Source: JAHIQC01 sp964565645
GTDB taxonomy: Bacteria > Actinomycetota > Coriobacteriia > Anaerosomatales > JAHIQC01
NCBI GenBank assembly: GCA_964565645.1
Contig: CAZMFQ010000002.1
Location: forward strand, 206,341-270,340
DNA length: 64,000 nt
Reading direction: 5' to 3'
Part shown: positions 25,588 through 33,461 of the stretch, in pieces
How the letters are laid out: every line of letters begins with the position of its first letter
How positions within the stretch are numbered: position 1 is the stretch's first letter
Position numbers and translations under genes: made by a program
The notes under the pieces: model-generated
Databases searched by the model: none
What the model was told of the DNA's origin: nothing
The model's input: the letters and a program-made list of their open reading frames with translations, nothing else

Positions 25588-26544
25588 TCACGCGGGGGCA
25601 TCGATTTCGCCCGGTTCTGCCGGCGCTCTGCCGAGCGCGTCGAGCCGTGTGAGAAGCGCGCTCGACTCGATCACCCGCGAGAACGAGAAGCGCTCGCTCG
25701 CCAGGTTGAGCGCGAACATGACCACGAAGTACACGATGATGCCCCAGGCGGGCAGCCCCGCGACGATCAGGAGACCGGCGAACACGCCTGCCGGATTCGC
25801 GCCCGCATCGCCGAGCATCCCGCGTTCGCCGAGGTCGTAGCGCCAGACCGCAAGCACCGGCCCGAACGCGAACAGCCCGAGGACCACCACGCTCGCGGCG
25901 ACCTCCCGGATCGATCGCGCGCTCGTCGGCACGAGCCCGACCGCCGAAGAGACGATGCCCAGGACCGCGAGCACGCTGTAGGCCTTGAGCGCGCGCCCCG
26001 GCCGCAGATCGGTCAGGTTCACGAAGTTCGAGCTCAGCGCGATACCCGCCCCGGCAGGTATCGCGAGCAGTGTCGGCGCAAGCGCCATCGAATAGGCGTC
26101 CGTACGGCTGTGCAGCACTATCACGGCCGCTATGAGGCTCGCGAGTGAGATACCGAGCAACTTCATCCCGCCCGTGGTGAGCCGACCGCGGGCGATCGCG
26201 CCGAGATGCCCGCGAAACCCGCGGTCCCCGCCGGTGCCGAACGCGTCATCCACGAGCCCGAGCGCGAAAGCGACCAACACCAGCGGCCCGGCGAGGATCA
26301 CGATGGGGGCCGCGGGGGCCGCTGCGAGCGCAGGGATGTTCGTGAGCGCAAGACCGCCGAGGATGGCCGCGCCCGCCCACAGGAGCCAGGCGACGCCGAG
26401 ACCCAGGAACACCGGGCGCCCACGATAGTTCGGGTGCGTGGGAGATGACTCGAGCGAGGGAACCAGCATCCGCATGCCCACATACGGCACGCCCACGCCC
26501 ATAGCGGCCGCGACGAGGGCGGCGTATAGGACCGAATCGCTCAG
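25588..26544 (-). CDS. MraY/WecA-like polyprenyl-phosphate sugar-1-phosphate transferase homologue, divergent
   Basis: The 318-residue membrane protein has about ten helices and retains diluted family motifs: an Asp pair in GLVDDAFG, NFVNLTDLRPGRALK in place of NLTDGLDG, and MLGDAGANPAG in place of MGDTGSL. The histidine loop of MraY is absent. It could use a different nucleotide sugar or no longer be an enzyme. No ATG, GTG or TTG fits the start. A CTG at 26544 lies in a CTGA overlap with the upstream stop, seven bases after AGGTGA. The first ATG (26502) would cut the first helix. Confidence 0.75.
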   Translation of the reverse strand: MSDSVLYAALVAAAMGVGVPYVGMRMLVPSLESSPTHPNYRGRPVFLGLGVAWLLWAGAAILGGLALTNIPALAAAPAAPIVILAGPLVLVAFALGLVDDAFGTGGDRGFRGHLGAIARGRLTTGGMKLLGISLASLIAAVIVLHSRTDAYSMALAPTLLAIPAGAGIALSSNFVNLTDLRPGRALKAYSVLAVLGIVSSAVGLVPTSARSIREVAASVVVLGLFAFGPVLAVWRYDLGERGMLGDAGANPAGVFAGLLIVAGLPAWGIIVYFVVMFALNLASERFSFSRVIESSALLTRLDALGRAPAEPGEIDAPA

Positions 26545-28868
26545 CGCCCGCTCACCTGCACTTCCCCATCGCCGCGACCATGGTGAGGCTCGGTACGCAG
26601 ACGGTCGAGCATCAGGTACAGGATGCCGCCCGCAAGATAGACCATGATGAGGGCCGGTATCACGATGCCCGAATCCTCCGTGAAGTAGGCGGCAAGCCCG
26701 CCGATCAGGCACGCCGCGACGGCGGCCGAGAAATGCGGGTTGTCGTCGAGCGCGGCCGCGAAGTCGCCCTGCGGACGCCAACGCATGAAGCCGAGGAATG
26801 CCAACACCCCGATCAGCACGAACGACCAGTTGGTGCGCGTAAGCACCCTCAGGTTGGTCTCAGCCTTGCGCTCGACGATCGTCCACAGCGCGCCGGCTCC
26901 GCCCTGGTCGGCGCTCAGCCACGCGCGTCCCAGATGCGTCTGGCTCGAACCGCCGCTCAGATCGATCATCGAGAACGCCCCGACCAGAACCACGATGATG
27001 ACGACCGCGATGCCCATCAGCTTCCAACTCACCCGGTACCCGTTCATGAGCGCCCACGCGACCGCATAGCCGATGACGCCCCACGCGATGACACCCACAT
27101 TCGCCCCCAGGAACGGCGCAGCGCACGCGCCTACCACCGTGGCGCCGAGGAGCGGTACACCCCACCTGCGTGCGAACGGCGTGAATCGGGAATCCGGCCA
27201 CTCGTCCAGCAAGAGGGCGACGCCGACGAGCGACGAGCCGAACAGCAACGCCGCCCCCTCGTTGCCGATGCCGTAGTAGCGCGCCGCGAGAAGTGGCGAG
27301 TAGCCGAGGAAGCTCGTGAAGGACCAGGGCGCCCCAAGCACCTGATCGAGCAGGAGCAGACCGGTCATCAACAGGGAGCCCGCCGCCACGGGCACGCGCA
27401 TGGGGGCGAAGCGCTTCAACAGCAGCGCCAGTGCCCACAATGCGATCGTACACGTCGCAAGTGTGAAGACCGCTGACGCCGGGGTACCCGGATCCGGGGC
27501 GACAACGAACATCAGAAGTGTCGCAGGCGGGACCGACAGGATTCCAAGGAGCGCGGCACGAAAGGCCCACGCGCTGCGAACCGCTGCATCACGCGACCAC
27601 CGGTGCGCACGAAGCAGAACGAGCGTCGACGCGATCAGGATCACGAGCGTCACGCCGATGAATCCGTTCACGACCGCAGGCTTCGCGGTGTCCACGGCCA
27701 CCGCGGTCGCGTCTGAACGGACGAGGGTGTCGATACGCTCATCGAGCGTCTTGTCCGCACCGTCGGCCACCATCGGATTGCCAAGGACCTGTACGGGACG
27801 CTCGATGCCGAGCATGTCCAGGATCGCCGCGGCCACGTCGAGGTTGGTCACGAGCCCTGTCCGCTGAGTGGATGAGGAGCTCAGGTATCCGGACATCCCT
27901 CCACCGGAGATGATGACCGGCGCCAGATGCGTCACGAGTCCGACACCCTCGGTCCCGACAGGAGACGCGATCATGAGCACTGAATCATCGGCGAGTGTCG
28001 TGCGTATCCTGCCGACCACGTCGTCCAGCGCGGCGACGGCCCGCGCGTGCTGTCGATCCCACTCCGGCTGGGCGGTGATGCCCTCAACGGCGGCCGCACG
28101 CGAGAGGTCACCGAGGTCCACGACGATGAGCCCGGGTCCGTCGGTCTCCTCGATGCTCGACTCCGCGTCCCGATATGCGGCCATGACCCGCTCCGCGTCA
28201 GACGCAACGCCGAAAGGCTCCGTGATGTCGTCACGAAGCATCTGTCCGGAGACGTCGCCATACCTGACCAGACCGTCATAGTCCATCGCCGCCACCGCGG
28301 CGGCGCGGCTTCTCCACGCCTCGTGCGCGTCCCTGCCCGGATCTCCGTTCCCGATCGCGGCGGTCGCACCACCGGCCGAGACGATCTCTCCGCCCAGGGT
28401 ACCCGGCACGACATCAAGCGTGTTGTTCGCAGCGCTCTGCCTCAGCACGCGCGGCAGACCGAGGAACACGATGTCCGCGCCGGAAGGCGGCATACCCGCC
28501 AGGCGGGTGAAGGCCTCGGCGGCCGTCCCTTCGTTATACTCCTCGCCCACCGTGTAGGCGCTGGGCGCCGAGGCGTCCATCGCCGACCAGGCCCCTGACG
28601 AGAACGTGAGGGCACCCTGCTCGGGAGTCGAGGGAAATGTCGCGTAGCGGTTCCGGTTGCGCACATTGAGATTGCCGACCGCACCCTCCTCGGCGATCGC
28701 GGCCATATTGGGGGTCGCCGTGGTGATGTCGCTCCACTGCAGGTACGGCGCGAGCACGAGGACGACTCGTCGTACGGGGGCCGGAGGCTTCGTCTGAGCG
28801 GTCGCCGGAAGCACCGTCGCCGCGAGGACCAGCAACACCGTGGCGAAGTATGTCGTGACGCGCTTCAT
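26541..28868 (-). CDS. Large membrane protein with alkaline-phosphatase-fold extracellular domain
   Basis: The 775-residue protein has a signal peptide ending in TAQ (about residue 25), an extracellular domain of roughly 380 residues, then about ten membrane helices. The extracellular domain resembles the alkaline phosphatase/phosphodiesterase superfamily: PNMAAIAEEGAVGNLNVR near the start, VVDLGDL in the middle, HLAPVIISG near the end. The metal-binding Asp expected after the first strand is replaced (VLAPYL), so catalysis is doubtful. The membrane part contains YYGIGNEGA and TEDSGI. ATG 28868 has GGAG six bases upstream. The gene is translationally coupled to the MraY-like gene. I do not know a function. 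Confidence 0.75.
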   Translation of the reverse strand: MKRVTTYFATVLLVLAATVLPATAQTKPPAPVRRVVLVLAPYLQWSDITTATPNMAAIAEEGAVGNLNVRNRNRYATFPSTPEQGALTFSSGAWSAMDASAPSAYTVGEEYNEGTAAEAFTRLAGMPPSGADIVFLGLPRVLRQSAANNTLDVVPGTLGGEIVSAGGATAAIGNGDPGRDAHEAWRSRAAAVAAMDYDGLVRYGDVSGQMLRDDITEPFGVASDAERVMAAYRDAESSIEETDGPGLIVVDLGDLSRAAAVEGITAQPEWDRQHARAVAALDDVVGRIRTTLADDSVLMIASPVGTEGVGLVTHLAPVIISGGGMSGYLSSSSTQRTGLVTNLDVAAAILDMLGIERPVQVLGNPMVADGADKTLDERIDTLVRSDATAVAVDTAKPAVVNGFIGVTLVILIASTLVLLRAHRWSRDAAVRSAWAFRAALLGILSVPPATLLMFVVAPDPGTPASAVFTLATCTIALWALALLLKRFAPMRVPVAAGSLLMTGLLLLDQVLGAPWSFTSFLGYSPLLAARYYGIGNEGAALLFGSSLVGVALLLDEWPDSRFTPFARRWGVPLLGATVVGACAAPFLGANVGVIAWGVIGYAVAWALMNGYRVSWKLMGIAVVIIVVLVGAFSMIDLSGGSSQTHLGRAWLSADQGGAGALWTIVERKAETNLRVLTRTNWSFVLIGVLAFLGFMRWRPQGDFAAALDDNPHFSAAVAACLIGGLAAYFTEDSGIVIPALIMVYLAGGILYLMLDRLRTEPHHGRGDGEVQVSGR

Positions 28869-29114
28869 CAACACTCCTTCGCGGCGCATGGCACGCCGAA
28901 AGACAGGTCTTGATCACGGGGGTACGACGGCAGCAGCGCACGGCGCAGGCCGGCTGGGGTGCCCACTCGCAAGTATAGCCGATGCACGCCGAGGAGGTGC
29001 GCGGTCAAGGTGACGGCTCCGCAACACACTGGAGCGGACACGAGGGTCCCGCGCGCGCTCCTCGGCTACAATGACTGCGGCCGCACCGTGCGGCGTCTGC
29101 ATGAGGAGGACCCC
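28869..29114. other. Divergent promoter region between the AlkP-like gene and murJ
   Basis: No gene is visible. A TACAAT -10 for the murJ side lies at 29067-29072 (plus), and a TATACT -10 for the other side at 28972-28977 (minus). Neither has a clear -35. The leader of murJ contains GAGGAGG at 29103-29109. Confidence 0.4.
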
Positions 29115-30719
29115 ATCTCTCGACCCACCATCGCACGCTCGACCGCGATCATGTCGATGTCGACGGCGCTCTCGCGCGTCACAGGCTTCGTGCGGACGTG
29201 GGCTATCGCCTACGCTCTTGGAGTCACGGCGCTCGCCGCCTCGTACAACGTCGCCAACAACATCCCGAACATGATCTACGAACTCGTGGCCGGCGGCGTG
29301 ATCTCGGCGCTGTTCATCCCGGTGTTCATGGAGCAGTGGGAATCAGCGAGCCACGATGATGCCTGGGCGTTCGCCTCGACGCTGTTCAACATCACGACGC
29401 TGGCGCTCGCGGTCGTCGCGGTCGCCGGCACCATCTGGGCGGAGCCTTTCGTCCGTACGCAGACCTTCACCATCTCGGTCGAGGACGCGTCACTCGCGGT
29501 CTACTTCTTCCGGTTCTTTGCGGTGCAGGTGGTCGTGTACGGCGCAGGGTCGATCATCAGCGGGGTCCTGAACTCGCAGCGCAAGTACCTGTGGGTCGCC
29601 ATCGGCCCGGTGTTCAACAACCTCGTGGTCATCATCACGCTGCTCGGATTCTACGTGCCGTTCAGGAACACGAACCCGGAGCTGGCCAAGATGGGCCTCG
29701 CTATCGGAACGACGCTCGGGGTGTTCGCGATGTACGCGGTCCAGATCCCGAGCCTCCTGACCCTCAGGCCGAAGTGGTCGTGGCGGATAGACTGGCGCCA
29801 TCCCGGACTCAAGGCCATGGGCAGGATGGCCCTGCCGACGATCGTCTATGTCGTCACCAACCTGGTCGCGGTGTCATTCCGCAACGCCTATGCCCTCAAG
29901 GTCTCGGACTCCGGTCCGGCCACGCTGCTGTACGCGTGGATGTGGTACCAACTCCCGTACGGGGTTCTGGCGGTCGCTCTTGCGACGGCCGTGTTCACCG
30001 AGCTCTCTGAACAGGCGGGACGCAAAGACTACGAGCAGTTCAAGCGGACCTTTGCTTCGGGGCTCAGGGCGACCGGGATGCTCATCATGCCCATGGCGGC
30101 GATGCTCATCGCACTCGCCCCTCAGCTCGTGCGGCTCTACCGCGCCGGCGCGTTCAAGGAGTCGGACATCCCGCTCGTGTCCGAGGTACTCGTGTGGTGG
30201 GGCGTTGCGCTGTTCTTCTTCGCATCGACCATGTTCCTGCTCAAGACGTTCTACTCGCTCAAAGACACGCTCACCCCGATGTTCGTGAACCTTGTGCTCA
30301 CTGTCGGACAGATCGCGATGTATGCGACGCTCACGGCCGGCGTCGCCGGCTGGTCCGGTTTGGGACTGAGGGGCATACCGATAGCGGATGCGGTCTTCTA
30401 CGCCCTTGTGGCACTCGCTCTGGCGATCCTGCTCCGACGCAAGATCGGCGGGTATGACATGCGGGGCATCGCGTGGATGCTCGCCCGGGCCGCCATCTCC
30501 TCGGCGGTGGGCGGAGCGACCGCATGGACGGTCGTGCACTACACTCCCGGACTCGCCGCAGCCTCTGGAGGCTTCCTCGTACAGCTCGCACTCGCGGGGT
30601 GTTCCGGCCTTCTCGTCTCGTTCGCGGTCGCAGCGGCGCTCCGGGTGCCCGAGGTCTCGGTGGCCACCGGCCTGCTCAAGCGCCTGTCCGGCAGACTGGG
30701 TCGCGGTGGTGCCCGATGA
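29115..30719 (+). CDS. murJ: Lipid II flippase MurJ (MVIN family)
   Basis: MurJ flips lipid II, or a related lipid-linked sugar, across the membrane. The protein has about 14 helices and the family N-terminus ARSTAIMS...LSRVTGFVRT. The start is odd. The first ATG (29151) would cut the conserved N-terminus and has no ribosome binding site, and neither has the in-frame GTG at 29088. The only well-spaced site, GGAGG, is five bases before an ATC at 29115, which I take as a tentative non-canonical start (534 residues). It overlaps the next gene by ATGA. A second murJ elsewhere is possible. Confidence 0.9.
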   Translation: MSRPTIARSTAIMSMSTALSRVTGFVRTWAIAYALGVTALAASYNVANNIPNMIYELVAGGVISALFIPVFMEQWESASHDDAWAFASTLFNITTLALAVVAVAGTIWAEPFVRTQTFTISVEDASLAVYFFRFFAVQVVVYGAGSIISGVLNSQRKYLWVAIGPVFNNLVVIITLLGFYVPFRNTNPELAKMGLAIGTTLGVFAMYAVQIPSLLTLRPKWSWRIDWRHPGLKAMGRMALPTIVYVVTNLVAVSFRNAYALKVSDSGPATLLYAWMWYQLPYGVLAVALATAVFTELSEQAGRKDYEQFKRTFASGLRATGMLIMPMAAMLIALAPQLVRLYRAGAFKESDIPLVSEVLVWWGVALFFFASTMFLLKTFYSLKDTLTPMFVNLVLTVGQIAMYATLTAGVAGWSGLGLRGIPIADAVFYALVALALAILLRRKIGGYDMRGIAWMLARAAISSAVGGATAWTVVHYTPGLAAASGGFLVQLALAGCSGLLVSFAVAAALRVPEVSVATGLLKRLSGRLGRGGAR

Positions 30720-31399
30720 CGGTGATCGCGCTCGTTCCCGCGTACAACGAGGCGGAACGCATCGGAGCCACTGTCGAGGCGATCGCTCTCGTGCCGGGTG
30801 TGGACCGGATCCTCGTGGTCGATGACGGCTCCGTCGACGACACCGCACGGGTCGCGCGGCTCGCTGGCGCCGAGGTGCTCGAGCTGCCGGCCAACGCCGG
30901 GAAGGGTGCGGCCCTGGACGCCGGGCTCGAGCGCGTACGCGCAGATGCTGATGTGCTGGCGCTTCTGGACGGCGACCTGGGGGAGAGTGCCTCACAGCTC
31001 TCGCTCCTGCTCGAACCGGTCCTCGATGGCGAGGCGGACATGAGCGTGGCGAGGTTCCCCCGCCCCGCCGGAAAGGCGGGCTTCGGCCTCGTGATGGGGC
31101 TCGCGCGCTGGGGCATACGGCGACTGGGCGGCCCGTTCGACGCGCAGGCGCCGCTTTCCGGACAGCGTGTTCTCACACGCCGGGCCGTGGAGGCGTGCAC
31201 GCCGTTCGCATTCGGCTACGGTGTGGAGGTCGCACTCACCATCCGCGCACTGCGCGCCGGTCTGCGCGTGGTCGAGGTGCCGACAACGATGTCGCACGCG
31301 GCGACCGGACGCGACGTCGCAGGATTCGTACACCGCGGCAAGCAGTTCATGCACGTGCTCGGATCCCTCGCGCGGCTTTCACGCGAGAAGCGCGCCTAG
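30716..31399 (+). CDS. Family 2 glycosyltransferase
   Basis: The 227-residue protein is a compact GT-A glycosyltransferase. It opens with IALVPAYNEAERIG, followed by VVDDGSVDDT and LLDGDLGES, the metal-binding Asp motif. No membrane helix is clear, unlike dolichol-phosphate sugar synthases with C-terminal anchors. It starts inside murJ (ATGA overlap), so it likely acts on a substrate related to the lipid carrier. Its stop codon shares the tetranucleotide CTAG with the convergent steB-type gene. Confidence 0.88.
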   Translation: MTVIALVPAYNEAERIGATVEAIALVPGVDRILVVDDGSVDDTARVARLAGAEVLELPANAGKGAALDAGLERVRADADVLALLDGDLGESASQLSLLLEPVLDGEADMSVARFPRPAGKAGFGLVMGLARWGIRRLGGPFDAQAPLSGQRVLTRRAVEACTPFAFGYGVEVALTIRALRAGLRVVEVPTTMSHAATGRDVAGFVHRGKQFMHVLGSLARLSREKRA

Positions 31400-32235
31400 G
31401 GAGCGGGATAGGCCCCGACTGCGCCCGCACCGGTCCCGTAGTAGCCCGTCGCACGACCCGCCAGCAACCAGGCGAGCGTATAGGCCCCGTCGGGCTCTCC
31501 CATCCTGTCCACCGCGTCGAGACCGCGGTCGAGCGCTGCGGCAGCGACACCGGTGTCGAGGGAGACGGCCTGAGCGCCCACCGCCTTGCGTCCGAGGTCC
31601 CACACCGCACGCCCGATCTCGACACCGGCGACGTCGGGTTTCGCGTCCCACGCCGCCGTGAAGACGAGCGAATCCACGGCCGTCTGGGGAGTGAGTTCCG
31701 TGGCGCGCATGACTCCCGCTTTCGCCAAAGCGTCTGTGACAGGACGGGGTCCTGCGGTGGTCCACTCGGAGGCCAGTGCCTTCGCAACGGTCTCCACGGC
31801 CGCGCTCGACGCGGCATCGCCCAGGTAGGGCTTGACCGCACTCATGACGTCCGACTGTTCGAGCCCGAGTCCCGGCTTCTCCAAGACGATGGTGATCGGG
31901 ACGCCGCCCGCCTGCTTGATCGCATCCTGCACGGCTGCGGTACCGTCCGATCGACCGGCGTTGGTGAGCACCGCGACCGTCTGACCTTCAAGCGAGCCTT
32001 CGACCATCTTCGGGACCAGCGCGCCGATGAAGGCGCCCTGGGCCTCGTTCTCGGCGGCCAGGTCGGTGTTGCTCTGAGACAGGTCGGCGAAGTCCCGCTC
32101 GAGCGAGTTGATGAGCGTGTCCCGCTGAGCGTCGAGGGTCCCGCGCTCCGCAACGATGGTACCAAGCAACAGCCCGATACTCAGCGCCAGGAACACTCCC
32201 ACGAGCGACGCGATGTGATATCGAAGGTTGTACAT
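31396..32235 (-). CDS. Copper transporter/MctB (SteB-type) family protein
   Basis: The 279-residue protein has the N-terminal signature of Pfam family PF11382: a short cytoplasmic YNLRYHIASLVG, one membrane helix (about 10-28), then a coiled-coil segment and an extracellular domain. Mycobacterial MctB was linked to copper resistance, and the corynebacterial homologue SteB forms a pair with SteA at the division site. Here it lies directly downstream of steA, which favours the division role. There is no intergenic space to the convergent glycosyltransferase gene. Confidence 0.88.
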   Translation of the reverse strand: MYNLRYHIASLVGVFLALSIGLLLGTIVAERGTLDAQRDTLINSLERDFADLSQSNTDLAAENEAQGAFIGALVPKMVEGSLEGQTVAVLTNAGRSDGTAAVQDAIKQAGGVPITIVLEKPGLGLEQSDVMSAVKPYLGDAASSAAVETVAKALASEWTTAGPRPVTDALAKAGVMRATELTPQTAVDSLVFTAAWDAKPDVAGVEIGRAVWDLGRKAVGAQAVSLDTGVAAAALDRGLDAVDRMGEPDGAYTLAWLLAGRATGYYGTGAGAVGAYPAP

Positions 32236-32263
32236 GCGATCGGACCTTTCCTCGGCGGGCCGG

Positions 32264-33385
32264 TCAGAACCCGAGCCACGCGCGGACGCGCAACAGGATG
32301 AGGGCCAGGAAGTCCCTGACCATCGGGGAGATCATGATCACGGTCGTCACGGCCAGCAGGCCGGCTCCGACCAGCACAAGCAGATGCGAAGGGCCGATCG
32401 CCGCGCGGTAGAGCTTGTTCACGCCCTTCGCATCGACCAGCTTGGGCCCTACCTTCAGACGGACCAGGAACGTCGAAGCCATGCCCTTGCGCCCCTTGTC
32501 GAGGTACTCGACGAGGTTCGCGTGCGTTCCAACGGCCACGATGAGGTCCGCGCCGGACTCGTATGCGAGCAGGAGCGCGAGATCCTCGCTCGTCGCCGAG
32601 AGCGGCCATGTCTTGGCGGTCAGTCCGAGCGACTCGATGCGCTCCATACCCGGCGCGCGACCGTCGGCGTACGCGTGAACGATGATCTCCGCGCCCGACC
32701 TGAGGACAGCGTCGCTCACCGAGTCCATGTCCCCGACGATGATGTCAGGGGTGAACCCCTCCTGCATGATCGCGTCCGCACCGCCGTCAACGCCGATGAG
32801 GACAGGGCGAACCTCCCGGATGTAGGGCTTGAGGGCCTCGAGGTCCTCTTTGAAGTCGTAGCCCCGCACCACAACGAGCACGTGGCGGCCGTGCAGTTCG
32901 ACCGCGGTTTCCGGCACGCCTGTCCCCTCGGTCAGCAGCGCCTTCTCCTTGTCGAGGAACTCGAGTGTGTTTCGCGCGAACTTGTCCAGCTGTTCGCCGA
33001 TGCCCGCCTTGGCATCCTCCATCGCGGTCTCGATGGCCTCGACCGACAACCAAGTCCCCGAAGCGATATGCTTGCCATGTGCAAGGATCTCGCTGCCGAC
33101 GATCTCGATTCCGTCGCCGTCCCTAAGCGCATCGAACACCTCGGGACCAACCGCATCCAAAAGGTGCACGCCACCGCGGGTGAGGATCAGCGGTCCGAGG
33201 TTCGGATACACGCCGGAGATCGAGCGCTCCGCGTTGACGACCACCTCGACTCCCGTCGCAAGCAGCGCCTCGGCGCTCACGCGATCCATGTCGACGTGAT
33301 CGATGATCGCTATGTCATCCCCGCTCAGACGTTTGACGAGGTCCTTGGTCCTCTTGTCGAGCCGGGCTGTCCCTTGGTAGCGCAT
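32264..33385 (-). CDS. steA: Putative cytokinetic ring protein SteA
   Basis: The 373-residue protein fits SteA: a thiamin-pyrophosphokinase-like cytoplasmic domain (GDMDSVSD, VGTHANLVEYLD) and one or two membrane helices at the C-terminus (about 335-365). In Corynebacterium SteA and SteB contribute to daughter-cell separation. ATG 33385 begins MRYQGTARLDKRTKD with GAGAGG upstream; the frame extension to 33430 is not supported. It is followed 28 bases later by the SteB-type gene and preceded by recN. Confidence 0.88.
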   Translation of the reverse strand: MRYQGTARLDKRTKDLVKRLSGDDIAIIDHVDMDRVSAEALLATGVEVVVNAERSISGVYPNLGPLILTRGGVHLLDAVGPEVFDALRDGDGIEIVGSEILAHGKHIASGTWLSVEAIETAMEDAKAGIGEQLDKFARNTLEFLDKEKALLTEGTGVPETAVELHGRHVLVVVRGYDFKEDLEALKPYIREVRPVLIGVDGGADAIMQEGFTPDIIVGDMDSVSDAVLRSGAEIIVHAYADGRAPGMERIESLGLTAKTWPLSATSEDLALLLAYESGADLIVAVGTHANLVEYLDKGRKGMASTFLVRLKVGPKLVDAKGVNKLYRAAIGPSHLLVLVGAGLLAVTTVIMISPMVRDFLALILLRVRAWLGF

Positions 33386-33461
33386 CGGCCGCCTCTCTTG
33401 TCGCCGGCGAGGTCGATCTCGGCCCCGCAAGCGTGCCTGCGGATTCTAGCAGACCCTCCGG

